Assembly: GCF_010731675.1 (NCBI RefSeq)
Contig: NZ_AP022584.1
Coordinates: 2,852,001-2,916,000, forward strand
Length of the DNA stretch: 64,000 nt
DNA from: Mycobacterium marseillense
GTDB taxonomy: Bacteria; Actinomycetota; Actinomycetes; Mycobacteriales; Mycobacteriaceae
Direction: 5' to 3'
The notes beneath the pieces are model-generated. The model saw only the letters and a list, made by a program, of their open reading frames with translations, did no database searches and had not been told where the DNA came from. Shown here in pieces: positions 18,259-26,798 of the stretch (positions within the stretch are counted from its first letter, which is position 1; every line of letters starts with the position of its first letter). The translations under genes and the position numbers were made by a program.

Positions 18259-19835
18259 CTGCCCTCGAGATACCAGCGCCGCTGGCGATAGCACAACAGC
18301 AACGCACGCTCGCTCTCCAGCAGAATCTGGGCGCGGGCGGTGCGACCGGACCCCTGACCGGCCGGGCGCCGGTCGTCCCACCACCGCTCATCGACCGGCC
18401 AGGGCCCGGCCCACCAGCACAGCCGCTCGTCTCTGCCCTGGGTGATCATGCGGGCGGGGTCGGCGGAGAACAGCCCGCGGTTGGTCACCCGTATCGGGTT
18501 CCCTTGGGCGTCAAGCAGTTCCACCGGATCGTCCAGCAACACCGCCGGTGACGGTTCGGGCAGCCGGCCGGGCCACGGCAGAGCGGGATCGGCCCGCGGC
18601 ACCGGCTCGTCGCCCAGCGGGATCAGCGTGATGCGCTCGGCGGGCCCGCGGCCGCCGGACAGCACCGGCACGCGCACCGCCTCCGGGCCGAGCAACCCCT
18701 GCACCCGCACCAGTGCCCGGCGGGCCCGCAGCCTGTCCTCCTCTCCCAGCCCACCCCAGAGCGGCAACTGCAGTGCCTCGGCGGATACCACCTCCACCGC
18801 CTGCAGCCGCAACAGCGTCACCGCGGCGGTGGGCCGGGGATCGCGCGCGGTGCGACTGCTCAGCCAGCCGTCGAGCTGCCAGCGCACCCGGTCGGCGGTG
18901 GCGTCCTCGGTCAACGGCTCGGCGCACCGCCACACCCGATGGCGTTCCTCGCCGTTGGCGGTGACGGCGTGAATGGCCAGCCGGGTGCATCCCACGCCGG
19001 CGGCCATCAGTGCCTGATGCAGCGTTCCGGCCAGCGAGCGCCCGGCGAACGCCGCGGCATCGACCCGGTCGATCGGCGGATCGCAGTCCAGCACGGCCTC
19101 GAGCTCGGCCGGCGGCTCCCGCCCGGAGGGCGGCCGTTCGGGCTCGCCGCGGGCCAACCGGTGCGCGGTCACCCCGTCGGCGCCGAACCGGGAGGCCACG
19201 TCGCTGCGCGACAGCGCGGCGAACTGCCCGATGGTGCGAATCCCCATCCGCCACAACAGATCCGTCAGCTCCTCCCGGCCGGGACCGGACAGACTCGGCT
19301 CGGTGGCGAGTTGGCGGATGGACAGCACCGACAAGAACCTCGCGTCGCCTCCCGGCTCGACGACGCGGCCCGCCCGCGCCGCGAAGACCGCCGTGGACAA
19401 CTGGTCGGCGATCCCGGCCTGACACTCGGCGCCGGCTGCGGCCACCGCATCGATCAGCCGTTCGGCGGCGGTGGCCTCGGACCCGAAATAGCGGGCCGCC
19501 CCGCGCACCGGCAACACCAGGAGCCCGGGCCGCAGCACCTCGGCGCGGGGCACCAGGTCGTCCACCGCCGCGATCACCGCTTCGAAGAAGCGGGCGTCGC
19601 GGTCCGCGTCGGCGGTGGCGACATGCAGCTGCGGGCACCGGGCCGCGGCCTCCCGGCGGCGCAGCCCCCGGCGCACCCCCACCGCGCGGGCGGCCGACGA
19701 GCAGGCGATCACCCGGTTGGCCAACGTGACCGCCACGGGGACGGTCGCGGACAGATCCGCGGCCGCGGCCGCCGCCACCGCGGGCCAATCCATGCACCAG
19801 ATCGCCAAAACCCTTGAACCAGAAGGGGCTACCAC
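18249..19835 (-). CDS. imuB: ImuB, Y-family polymerase-like mutasome adaptor
   Basis: 528-residue inactive Y-family protein that bridges DnaE2 and ImuA' to the beta clamp. The palm starts with LAIWCMDWPAVAAA, but the SIDEAYLD-type catalytic stretch is replaced by RPGLLVLPVRGAARYFG, so no polymerase activity is expected. The clamp-binding motif QLPLWG is present at the end of the little-finger region (LQLPLWGGLGEED). The C-terminal ImuA'/DnaE2-binding region follows, to YLEGSYE. A GTG at 19835 lies 6 bp after the imuA' stop, so the pair is an operon under the upstream LexA box. Confidence 0.95.
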   Translation of the reverse strand: MVAPSGSRVLAIWCMDWPAVAAAAAADLSATVPVAVTLANRVIACSSAARAVGVRRGLRRREAAARCPQLHVATADADRDARFFEAVIAAVDDLVPRAEVLRPGLLVLPVRGAARYFGSEATAAERLIDAVAAAGAECQAGIADQLSTAVFAARAGRVVEPGGDARFLSVLSIRQLATEPSLSGPGREELTDLLWRMGIRTIGQFAALSRSDVASRFGADGVTAHRLARGEPERPPSGREPPAELEAVLDCDPPIDRVDAAAFAGRSLAGTLHQALMAAGVGCTRLAIHAVTANGEERHRVWRCAEPLTEDATADRVRWQLDGWLSSRTARDPRPTAAVTLLRLQAVEVVSAEALQLPLWGGLGEEDRLRARRALVRVQGLLGPEAVRVPVLSGGRGPAERITLIPLGDEPVPRADPALPWPGRLPEPSPAVLLDDPVELLDAQGNPIRVTNRGLFSADPARMITQGRDERLCWWAGPWPVDERWWDDRRPAGQGSGRTARAQILLESERALLLCYRQRRWYLEGSYE

Positions 19836-19841
19836 CGGAAT

Positions 19842-20522
19842 TCACCCGGCTCGCGCCTGGGGCGTCACCCGTCGCCCCGCACACATCCCGCTGACCTGCA
19901 ACCGCACCCCGCCGATCCGCCCGAATCCGGGGGCGAGCGTTCCCCAGTGTGGGGTGATCTCATAACCGCAGACCCGGGCCGCCAGCCGCGTCGGCGCGCC
20001 TTGCCAATCGCCGCCGGTGACCAGCACGGTGCAGCCCTTGCTGCGGGCCCGCGCCACCACCGCCCGCGCCCGGGTCGGCGCCACCCGGCGCCCGCCCAGC
20101 CCGAGGACCACCAGGTCCATGCCGTCGACGAGCACCGCGGCCACCTCCACCGGATCGGTGCCGGGATCCGGTATCACCGCGAGCCGGCTCAGGTCCGCCC
20201 CCATCTCCGCGGCGGCCAGCAGCCCGATGTCCGGCTGGCCGACGATCGCGGCGTTGCCACCGGCCGCCGTGACCGCGGCGACCATGCTCAACAACAGCGA
20301 CCGGGCACCCGAGAGCACCGCCACCGTTCCCCGCGGCAGCGGCGCCGGCAGCAGGTCCGCCAGCCACTGCGGCAGCGCCAGCTGGGACTCCGAGTCCAGC
20401 AGGTCGTCGGGGACGGTCGGCCCGGTCTTTTTCGCGGAGATGTTCGCCATCCGCCGCCGCAGCGATTCGAGCTGCTCAGCGCGGGTTTCTTCGCGGTGAC
20501 TGGAGGCAAAAGCCGCGGTCAT
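19842..20522 (-). CDS. imuA': ImuA', RecA-like mutasome component
   Basis: 226 residues, the first gene of the SOS-induced imuA'-imuB operon. It has a RecA-like core but no canonical Walker A: the equivalent position reads [13 protein letters not shown] without the Lys, matching the idea of a structural, non-recombinase role. It works with ImuB and DnaE2 in damage-induced mutagenesis. The start ATG at 20522 lies 23 nt downstream of a LexA box. The C-terminus ([15 protein letters not shown]) is Arg-rich. Confidence 0.93.
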   Translation of the reverse strand: MTAAFASSHREETRAEQLESLRRRMANISAKKTGPTVPDDLLDSESQLALPQWLADLLPAPLPRGTVAVLSGARSLLLSMVAAVTAAGGNAAIVGQPDIGLLAAAEMGADLSRLAVIPDPGTDPVEVAAVLVDGMDLVVLGLGGRRVAPTRARAVVARARSKGCTVLVTGGDWQGAPTRLAARVCGYEITPHWGTLAPGFGRIGGVRLQVSGMCAGRRVTPQARAG

Positions 20523-20545
20523 GACCCCGCCTCCTCATCGCTTGT

Positions 20546-20561
20546 TCGAAAGTATGTTCGA
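20546..20561 (-). promoter_or_regulatory. LexA (SOS) box of imuA'-imuB
   Basis: Minus-strand sequence TCGAACATACTTTCGA, identical over all 16 bases to the dnaE2 box at 3070-3085 and in the same orientation relative to its gene. It lies 23 nt before imuA'. A small plus-strand ORF begins 50 nt on the other side and could share the operator. Confidence 0.9.
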
Positions 20562-20611
20562 AGTAAACACCGGCCCTCTGACAACCGTCAAGCAACGTGA
20601 GGGGCTGCTTT

Positions 20612-20782
20612 ATGCGCTCGGTGCCGGTGTGGCTGATGGTGTGTTTGAGTGTGATTTTTTCGACGTCAGGCCGGCCCGGGCCGACGCCGAACCATGTCCC
20701 GCGGCCGAGCTCTTCGCCGCCGACACCACACCGTTCGAGCTTGACGCCGACGCGACGATCACCAACCACGGCGCGACCGTGA
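20612..20782 (+). CDS. Possible small secreted peptide divergent from imuA'
   Basis: 56 residues. It starts with a good GAGGGG site 7 nt before the ATG and a signal-like segment (RSVPVWLMVCLSVIFSTSG), then a Pro/Ser/Thr/Arg-rich tail. I recognise no family. M. tuberculosis also has a small divergent membrane-protein gene (Rv3395A) beside imuA'; I cannot tell whether this is its relative. The tail may be out-of-frame remnant sequence from the decayed SDR just downstream. Position 50 nt from the LexA box raises the possibility of damage control. Confidence 0.35.
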   Translation: MRSVPVWLMVCLSVIFSTSGRPGPTPNHVPRPSSSPPTPHRSSLTPTRRSPTTARP

Positions 20783-20785
20783 CGG

Positions 20786-20939
20786 GGTCGACGAAATGCC
20801 GGCGCGGCAGTGTTTCTCGCCTCCGACACGTCCAGTTGCATCACCGGGCAAACGATCCATGCCGACGGCGCCACCCAGGCGTCGAGCGGCTGGTACCACC
20901 ATCCGGAGAACGGCGCCTACGCCCTGGGGCCCACCTAGT
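20786..20939 (+). pseudogene. C-terminal remnant of a short-chain dehydrogenase
   Basis: Translating from 20804 gives AAVFLASDTSSCITGQTI and then HADGATQASSGWYHHPENG, ending GAYALGPT and TAG at 20937-20939. This is the C-terminus of an SDR oxidoreductase (the FLASD..ITGQ..DGG motif and the GWYHHP ending). Just upstream the related reading VDEMPA is in another frame, so a frameshift is needed to join them. No Rossmann glycine loop or YxxxK is found upstream. It is the stub of a deleted gene, 42 bp from the convergent end of the tetR gene. Confidence 0.7.
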
Positions 20940-20981
20940 AGCCATCGCAAACATGCGTCAGCGCCGCATCGGCGAAGTGAG

Positions 20982-21644
20982 CTATTCGTCCGGCGCTTCG
21001 GCCAGAACCGCCGCGATCGTCTCCGGGGCGACACCGAGACCCCGCAGGCAGAAATGCTGTACGCGCGCGCGGATTTCGGCGGGATCTCGATGGGCCGTCG
21101 CCCAGTGCCGTTCGATGTTGGCCCATACGACGCCTTGGATGGACAACGCCTCACCGTCGGGATCGATGTCGCCGAATAACCCCAGATTCTTTCCCCACGC
21201 AAGCTGTTCGACCAGCGGACGCAGGATTTCCCGGTAGGCGGGGGCCACGAGCTCGGGCGCGACGAACATCTGCGTCTGCGCCTCGACCGACATTTGGCGA
21301 AGATCGGAACGGATCTGCGGATTGAAGGCCAAGTCGAGCCGGCCGTCGATCCAGGCCGCTACCGCGCGGACCGGGTCGGCGCACTCGGACATCCGCTGCA
21401 CCAGCCGCAGCACCTCGGCGCGCGCCATTACCAGGAACACCGCCGCAACCAGCTGATCCTTGGAGTCGAAGTGACGGTAGAACGCCCGGGTACTCAACTG
21501 CGTTCGGCTGAGCAGCGCAGCGATCGACAGCGCCTGGACCCCTTCGCTCCGAACGACTTCGGCGGCGGCGGACACGATCGCGGCGTGTACCTGCGGATCG
21601 GGTTCGAGCTTTTGACGCCCGCCGGCCCGATCAGGCCGAAGCAT
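20982..21644 (-). CDS. TetR-family regulator of the DUF1214/sulfotransferase operon
   Basis: 220 residues. N-terminal helix-turn-helix: IVSAAAEVVRSEGVQALSIAALLSR, then TRAFYRHFDSKDQLVAAVF, the usual TetR recognition helix and YxHFxSK ending. The C-terminal ligand domain is not identifiable. The ATG at 21644 lies inside the last codons of the sulfotransferase gene (14-bp overlap), so the regulator is the third gene of the operon. It probably binds the perfect palindrome at 24058-24082, giving autoregulation. Confidence 0.85.
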   Translation of the reverse strand: MLRPDRAGGRQKLEPDPQVHAAIVSAAAEVVRSEGVQALSIAALLSRTQLSTRAFYRHFDSKDQLVAAVFLVMARAEVLRLVQRMSECADPVRAVAAWIDGRLDLAFNPQIRSDLRQMSVEAQTQMFVAPELVAPAYREILRPLVEQLAWGKNLGLFGDIDPDGEALSIQGVVWANIERHWATAHRDPAEIRARVQHFCLRGLGVAPETIAAVLAEAPDE

Positions 21645-22776
21645 CGTGGGCGGCCATGTAATCGCTGAACGCTTCGTGCACGCGTTGCGGGGTCAACCCG
21701 TAGTCGGCCAGGTCGTAGCTGTGGGTGCCCCGGTGACCGGGCTTGTGTTCGTCCGCCCACCCTTGCACCTTGGCCCGCGCCGAGTCCGTGAACGTCAGGC
21801 CGAGCCGTTCGTAGCTGTCGGCGACGGTGGCGACCGGGTCGGTTTGCAGGGCGGCGAACGACACGTCGACAAACCGGTCGTCGCCGAACTTCTCGCGGAA
21901 TTCCATTGCCCGCCGCATGCCTTCGGCCCACCAGGCCAGCTGCTCGGCGCCGAGCTCTTCCGGGTCTTTACGGTCGCTGCTCCAGCTCCGGACGTAGGCG
22001 ATGAGGCTGCAGACCGACCCCAGTACCTTGGCCGGATCACGGTGGCTCCAGAGGAATTTCGCCTCGGGATACGTGTCGACGAACGCGTCGAGGGCGAACA
22101 TGTGCACCGGGGTCCGCAGGTGCCACAGGTTGGGTTTGCAATGCCATTGCAGCAATTTGAGCACGTCGCGGTGGAACGCGTAGGTTTCGCGCATATCGCT
22201 TTGCAGCAACCATTCCACGTAGCCGGGGACGCGGACCACGCCGTCGAAATGGAAGGTGCGAAAGCTCATGCCCATCAGGTCCTGGCATTCGGTCGCGGCC
22301 TCGGGCTCGTTGCTGTTCATGGCGCGGAAATCGGGAAACATCTGCTCGATCATCGCGATGCCCGCCGCGGCCTGTGCTATCCGCGGGTCGTCGTGCTGCG
22401 TGGCCGCTTCGGGCGGCGGAGTCGGCGCCTGCGATTCCCACACCCGTAACGACCTGAATTGTGGGTCGGCAGCAACCAATTGACTCAGCGCGGTGGTGCC
22501 GGTGCGGGGCAGTCCGAGGACGACGACGGGACCCTCGACCACCTCGTCGGCGATCTCGGGATGTTGTTTGTAGGTTTCCACGAGCTTCAGCCGCTGGATC
22601 AGGGCATTGCTGATGGTGGCGTGCTGCATGACGCGGCCGAGGTCGTTGAGTTCGGCTTCGGTGTTCAATGCCTCGACGGTGCGTTCGAGGCCCTCGCGAT
22701 AGTAGGACGAGCCGAAGTCGTCGAGCCCGGTGGCGGTGCGTGCGCCGTCTTCGAGGTCGTCAGCGGAGAAGCTCAC
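21631..22776 (-). CDS. Sulfotransferase family protein
   Basis: 381 residues. The 5'-phosphosulfate loop is LGLPRTGTTALSQL (residues 88-100), and the 3'-phosphate-binding region is HRDPAKVLGSVCSL, as in PAPS-dependent sulfotransferases of the actinobacterial Stf type. The start is a GTG at 22776 overlapping the stop of the DUF1214 gene (GTGA); an apparent longer reading frame upstream is antisense to nothing real and lacks a ribosome site. It would transfer sulfate to a hydroxyl on a lipid, glycan or steroid; the acceptor is unknown. Co-transcribed with a DUF1214 protein and a TetR gene. Confidence 0.85.
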   Translation of the reverse strand: MSFSADDLEDGARTATGLDDFGSSYYREGLERTVEALNTEAELNDLGRVMQHATISNALIQRLKLVETYKQHPEIADEVVEGPVVVLGLPRTGTTALSQLVAADPQFRSLRVWESQAPTPPPEAATQHDDPRIAQAAAGIAMIEQMFPDFRAMNSNEPEAATECQDLMGMSFRTFHFDGVVRVPGYVEWLLQSDMRETYAFHRDVLKLLQWHCKPNLWHLRTPVHMFALDAFVDTYPEAKFLWSHRDPAKVLGSVCSLIAYVRSWSSDRKDPEELGAEQLAWWAEGMRRAMEFREKFGDDRFVDVSFAALQTDPVATVADSYERLGLTFTDSARAKVQGWADEHKPGHRGTHSYDLADYGLTPQRVHEAFSDYMAAHDASA

Positions 22777-24026
22777 CGGTAGAACCTTTCGTGTACGGCG
22801 CGGCGACGGGCTTCGATGACGTGCGCGCGTTCGTCGGGGGTGGTCATCGCGGTCTCGGCCGGCAGCGCCGCCACGACGTCGTCGACCTGCACGACGCGTG
22901 TGCTCGGGACCGGCGCGGTTTGCGTTCGGACGCAACGCAAGAGCATCGCACCGTTGCTGTGGCCCGCGGTGTCGAGCCAGTTCGCCACCCCGGGATCCTT
23001 CGCGGAAATGACGGCGCGAAAGATCCCGTCGGAGTCGATGACCGCCTGATGTCCGTTGAGGCTGGATTGATGGCGGCCGTAGTGGATCGTCTCCAACCAC
23101 GGATTGCCCAACGAAAGACTCCAGTAGACGCCCTCGGGGGGTTGCACCTCGAGGATGAGCGCCTCGTCGGGCTCGAGCTCGAATCGCCCGATCACGGGCC
23201 GGTTTTCGGCCGCCGCACCCATCTCGGTCATGTCCATCGGCGGGATGAAACCGTTGGCCGGTGGCATGGCACCGAAGTCGAGGAAGAATTTCAAGTTGTC
23301 GTAGACGAAATCCCCCAACGCGTAAAGCTGTTGGGCGACCGAGGTATCCAGGTCGACGGAACGGGCTTCGGGCACCACTTCGTCGCCGACGCGCTCGATC
23401 CGCAGCGACGCGGGAACCTCGGTGTCCCAGTCGTAGAAGAAGTTCCGGACGGTCAGCGTCGGATGATCCCCGGCCAGCCGCAGCCAGTTGCCCTCGTGCT
23501 CGTCGCCCGAGAGGATCGCCTCGAAGCTCCCGTCGGCCTCGACGTCGAGATCGTCCACGAGGCAGTTGGCGGTCGCCGCGATTCCGTCCATGGTCTGCAA
23601 GCCGACGTAGCGGGCCGTCCCCCGGTTGCCGAAGAGCCGATAGGTCTCGCCCGCGCGCAAGCTCGCGTTCAGGTACACGCAGTCGGGGCATTCCAGGCCC
23701 CAGGTGACGATGTCGTCCATGCTGGCGCGGTTGACGGCGAGGACCGGGTCGGGATCGGCGCGCAGTGCCATGTCGGTGCCGACCGCCAGCAGCACCATCA
23801 GGTGACGCATCCCCGATCCGTGGTCGAGGCGGTTCTGGTTGACCGGCGTGCTCCGGACGAGTTGTTCGGCCGCGTTCAACCGCTCCTGGAGGTGCGCCCA
23901 GGCCTCGGAGAGGTCGGCCGCCGGCCCCTCCCCCGCCGACAGCGCCGCCTCCGCGATCGAGTGCGGCAGCCAGGCCATCGGGTTTTTCCAGGCTGGTTGC
24001 GCCTGCTCACGGGCATTTTCGGCCAC
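22773..24026 (-). CDS. DUF1214-domain protein
   Basis: 417 residues, the first gene of the operon with sulfotransferase and tetR. The C-terminal half matches the DUF1214 style of beta-rich protein (YWSLSLGNPWLETIHYG, then AVISAKDPGVANWLDTAG). The N-terminal half resembles the accompanying region (YLNASLRAGETYRLFGNRGTARYVGLQ). The biochemical function is not established, though such proteins often sit in lipid or steroid catabolic loci. No signal peptide. The start at 24026 is 31 bp from the end of the palindromic operator. Confidence 0.75.
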   Translation of the reverse strand: MAENAREQAQPAWKNPMAWLPHSIAEAALSAGEGPAADLSEAWAHLQERLNAAEQLVRSTPVNQNRLDHGSGMRHLMVLLAVGTDMALRADPDPVLAVNRASMDDIVTWGLECPDCVYLNASLRAGETYRLFGNRGTARYVGLQTMDGIAATANCLVDDLDVEADGSFEAILSGDEHEGNWLRLAGDHPTLTVRNFFYDWDTEVPASLRIERVGDEVVPEARSVDLDTSVAQQLYALGDFVYDNLKFFLDFGAMPPANGFIPPMDMTEMGAAAENRPVIGRFELEPDEALILEVQPPEGVYWSLSLGNPWLETIHYGRHQSSLNGHQAVIDSDGIFRAVISAKDPGVANWLDTAGHSNGAMLLRCVRTQTAPVPSTRVVQVDDVVAALPAETAMTTPDERAHVIEARRRAVHERFYR

Positions 24027-24057
24027 TTTGTCCTCCAGCCGGCGTCGGCTCGGCGAG

Positions 24058-24082
24058 CAATTGAAAATGATGTTTTCAATTG
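24058..24082. promoter_or_regulatory. Perfect palindromic operator of the DUF1214 operon
   Basis: Arms CAATTGAAAA (24058-24067) and TTTTCAATTG (24073-24082) are exact complements with the 5-bp centre TGATG. It is AT-rich in a GC-rich setting and lies just upstream of the operon that ends with its own tetR gene. The best reading is the TetR operator. A Zur reading (TGAAAAT-N-ATTTTCA) was considered, but the spacer is two bases too long. Confidence 0.7.
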
Positions 24083-24157
24083 CGCCATGCCTACCACCCG
24101 GGCGTGGAGACTGTCAATGGCACCCCGTCGCCGGCGAGGCGCGCTACGACGAGGCGG

Positions 24158-25768
24158 TTACTCCCACTCGATGGTGCCCGGCGGCTTGCTGGTGATGTCC
24201 AGCACGACGCGGTTCACCTCGGCCACCTCGTTGGTGATGCGGGTCGAGATGCGCTCGAGCACCTCGTAGGGGACCCGGGTCCAGTCGGCGGTCATGGCGT
24301 CCTCGCTGGTCACCGGCCGCAGCACGATGGGGTGCCCGTAGGTGCGGTTGTCGCCCTGCACGCCGACCGAGCGCACGTCGCCGAGCAGCACCACGGGGCA
24401 CTGCCAGATCAGGGTGTCCAAGGCGGCGGCCGTCAGCTCCTCGCGCGCGATCGAGTCCGCGCGCCGCAGGGTCTCCAACCGCTGCGCGGTGACCTCGCCG
24501 ACGATCCGGATACCCAGGCCCGGACCCGGGAAAGGTTGGCGCGCAACGATTTCCTCCGGCAGGCCCAGCTCGCGCCCGACCGCGCGCACCTCGTCCTTGA
24601 ACAGCAGCCGCAGTGGCTCGACGAGTGTGAACGTCAGGTCACCCGGCAGTCCACCGACGTTGTGGTGGCTCTTGATGTTCGCGGTGCCGGTGCCACCACC
24701 GGATTCCACCACGTCGGGATACAGCGTGCCCTGGACCAGGAACTCAACGCCGGAACCTTCGGAAGCGTTGTCCCCCACGATGTCTCGCACCGCGTCCTCG
24801 AACGCCCGGATGAATTGGCGGCCGATGATCTTGCGCTTGCCTTCGGGGTTGGTCACGCCCGCGAGCGCGTCGAGGAAGGTGTCGGCCGCGTCGACGGTCA
24901 CCAGGTTGGCGCCCGTGGCGGCCACGAAGTCGCGCTGCACCTGCGCGCGCTCGCCCTCGCGCAGCAGCCCGTGGTCGACGAAGACACAGGTCAACCGGTC
25001 ACCGATGGCGCGCTGCACCAGCGCGGCGGCCACCGCGGAATCCACGCCGCCGGACAGCCCGCAAATCGCATGGCCGTCCCCGACCTGGGCGCGCACCTGC
25101 TCGATCAGTGCCTCGGCGATGTTGGCGGCCGTCCAGTCCGCGCCAAGGCCGGCGAAGTCGTGCAGGAAGCGGCTGAGCACCTGCTGCCCGTGCGGGCTGT
25201 GCATCACCTCCGGGTGATACTGCACGCCGGCCAGGCGACGCGCCCGGTTCTCGAACCCGGCCACCTCCGCGCCCGCGCTGCTGGCCACTACCTCGAACCC
25301 GTCCGGCGCGGCCGTGACCGCGTCGCCGTGGCTCATCCATACCGGCTGAACGTTCGGCAAGCCCGAATGCAGCTCGCCGCCAAGCACTTTCAGTTCGGTC
25401 CGGCCGTATTCGCTGGTGCCCGTGCGGGCAACGGTCCCGCCCAGCGCCTGGGCCATGGCCTGAAACCCGTAACAGATGCCGAACACCGGCACCCCGAGAT
25501 CGAACAGGGCCGGATCGAGCTGCGGGGCGCCGTCGGCGTAGACACTGGATGGCCCACCGGAGAGCACCAAGGCCAGCGGGTCCCGCGCCTTGATCTCCTC
25601 GGCCGTGGCGGTGTGCGGGATGACTTCGGAGAAAACCCTGGCCTCGCGCACGCGGCGGGCGATCAGCTGCGCGTACTGCGCGCCGAAGTCCACGACGAGC
25701 ACCGGCCGGGCCGGCGGCCCGGACGCATCCGATGACTCAGTTGCCTCGGTCTCCCTCGATTCCGCCAC
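24158..25768 (-). CDS. guaA: GMP synthase (glutamine-hydrolysing)
   Basis: Converts XMP to GMP with ATP and glutamine. 536 residues. The class-I amidotransferase domain comes first, with the nucleophile Cys in [12 protein letters not shown] and His/Glu in GVQYHPEV. The ATP-pyrophosphatase domain has the PP-loop [14 protein letters not shown]. The C-terminal dimerisation domain ends [14 protein letters not shown] at 25768 gives the family length after a short acidic leader; a longer in-frame start at 25945 was rejected because the added residues are unlike the family. Acts with guaB2 further along the window in de novo guanine synthesis. Confidence 0.96.
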   Translation of the reverse strand: MAESRETEATESSDASGPPARPVLVVDFGAQYAQLIARRVREARVFSEVIPHTATAEEIKARDPLALVLSGGPSSVYADGAPQLDPALFDLGVPVFGICYGFQAMAQALGGTVARTGTSEYGRTELKVLGGELHSGLPNVQPVWMSHGDAVTAAPDGFEVVASSAGAEVAGFENRARRLAGVQYHPEVMHSPHGQQVLSRFLHDFAGLGADWTAANIAEALIEQVRAQVGDGHAICGLSGGVDSAVAAALVQRAIGDRLTCVFVDHGLLREGERAQVQRDFVAATGANLVTVDAADTFLDALAGVTNPEGKRKIIGRQFIRAFEDAVRDIVGDNASEGSGVEFLVQGTLYPDVVESGGGTGTANIKSHHNVGGLPGDLTFTLVEPLRLLFKDEVRAVGRELGLPEEIVARQPFPGPGLGIRIVGEVTAQRLETLRRADSIAREELTAAALDTLIWQCPVVLLGDVRSVGVQGDNRTYGHPIVLRPVTSEDAMTADWTRVPYEVLERISTRITNEVAEVNRVVLDITSKPPGTIEWE

Positions 25769-25960
25769 GCAGGCGAGTCTAGTGGCCCAGCCGCGCCGGC
25801 CCCGCCCGAGAGGCCGACGGCGAAAACACGGCACGCACGGCGTCTTGGCAACTTCGCCGGAGGTGTCGCTGCGCCGCCACGAATCCACACGGCGGCCGTC
25901 GAGCTCGACATCAGCCGCATTCAACGACCGAGGGCTTCGCGACACGTAGCGTCAGCAGGG

Positions 25961-26014
25961 TGACAATAGTTCAGCCCTTGCTGTTATATCAGTGATCGCA
26001 GTATTGTTCAGCGC
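25961..26014 (+). promoter_or_regulatory. AT-rich promoter/operator region of cmtR
   Basis: The bases before cmtR are strikingly AT-rich for this window. GTGACA (25961-25966) and TTATAT (25984-25989) are 17 bp apart and could be -35 and -10 elements. The segment TTCAGC occurs twice (25971 and 26007). CmtR is expected to bind here, but I cannot define the exact operator. Confidence 0.35.
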
Positions 26015-26374
26015 ATGCTGACCTGTGATGTGCGGGAGTCCGCGCTGGCCCGGCTGGGCCGGGCGCTGGCCGACCCGACGCGCTGCCGAATCCTCGTCGC
26101 GCTACTGGATGGCGTTTGCTATCCGGGCCAGTTGGCGTCTCACCTGGGGTTGACGCGATCCAACGTGTCGAATCATCTGTCGTGCTTGCGCGGTTGCGGG
26201 CTCGTTGTCGCCTCCTACGAGGGCCGTCAGGTGCGCTATGCCCTGGCCGATAGTCACCTTGCCCGAGCCCTGGGCGAGCTGGTCCAGGTCGTTCTTGCGG
26301 TGGACACCGGCCAGCCCTGTGGCGGCGAGCAAACAACATTCGAGGACAAGGACGACGTGCCGGCCAGTCGATGA
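26015..26374 (+). CDS. cmtR: CmtR, cadmium/lead-sensing ArsR-SmtB repressor
   Basis: 119-residue winged-helix repressor, almost identical to M. tuberculosis CmtR through residue 98. The three cysteines that form its soft-metal site, Cys57, Cys61 and Cys102, are all at their published positions (LSCLRGCG and QPCG). The recognition helix is LTRSNVSNHLSCL. Metal binding should release DNA and switch on the genes that follow, pacL2-like and ctpG. The C-terminal tail after Cys102 differs from the M. tuberculosis protein. The same three-gene set exists in H37Rv (Rv1994c-Rv1992c) but at a distant locus. Confidence 0.93.
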   Translation: MLTCDVRESALARLGRALADPTRCRILVALLDGVCYPGQLASHLGLTRSNVSNHLSCLRGCGLVVASYEGRQVRYALADSHLARALGELVQVVLAVDTGQPCGGEQTTFEDKDDVPASR

Positions 26375-26425
26375 AGGGGCTCGGTGAATTGCCAATGAGA
26401 AAACAGAAGACGCGGAGGTTGAGCT

Positions 26426-26707
26426 GTGGTTGCACACGGGCTATTCGTTAGGGCGGCCGGGACGGTGGTGACCGGCCTGGTCGGGGTGAGCGCCTACGAG
26501 ATGATGCGCAAGACGGCGGGCAAAGCTCCGGTTCACCGGGCCGCGGTGACCGCCACGGCGTGGGGCCTACGGACAACGCGACGTGCGGAGGTGGCGGCCG
26601 AGGCCGCCCGGCTGAGGGCCGCGGACGTGGTCGCGGAAGCTCGCGATCGGATCGGTGACGAGGCCTTCTTGCCGGTGCGGGCCCCAGCTGACGACGACTG
26701 CTGCTGA
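26426..26707 (+). CDS. pacL2: PacL-type DUF1490 metal-efflux partner protein
   Basis: 93 residues with one N-terminal hydrophobic helix (about 5-23), an Ala/Arg-rich amphipathic helix, and a C-terminus ending DDDCC, a likely metal-binding tail. PacL/DUF1490 proteins are membrane partners that stabilise mycobacterial P-type metal ATPases and may deliver metal to them. The start is GTG at 26426 with GGAGG in reach. It sits between cmtR and ctpG, the genomic order known for PacL2. Confidence 0.85.
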   Translation: MVAHGLFVRAAGTVVTGLVGVSAYEMMRKTAGKAPVHRAAVTATAWGLRTTRRAEVAAEAARLRAADVVAEARDRIGDEAFLPVRAPADDDCC

Positions 26708-26798
26708 CGGGCCCTCAGTCGATCCGCGGCGGCAGGGCTAACGGCTTTGCTGTCCGCGGTGCCCGCGTCCACATCGTTCACCGCCAGAGAGGCTGACG

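Noticed and set aside
20523..20611. Plus-strand ORF starting at 20521 across the imuA' LexA box
   Set aside because: It begins inside the operator region opposite imuA' and its translation has no recognisable signature; the later ATG at 20612 is better supported.
22774..23691. N-terminal extension of the sulfotransferase to 23691
   Set aside because: The extra codons overlap the DUF1214 gene in another frame and have no ribosome site; GTG 22776 forms the usual GTGA overlap.
24058..24082. Reading the palindrome as a second Zur box
   Set aside because: TGAAAAT and the opposite arm are spaced by 3 bases rather than 1, and the operon carries its own TetR.
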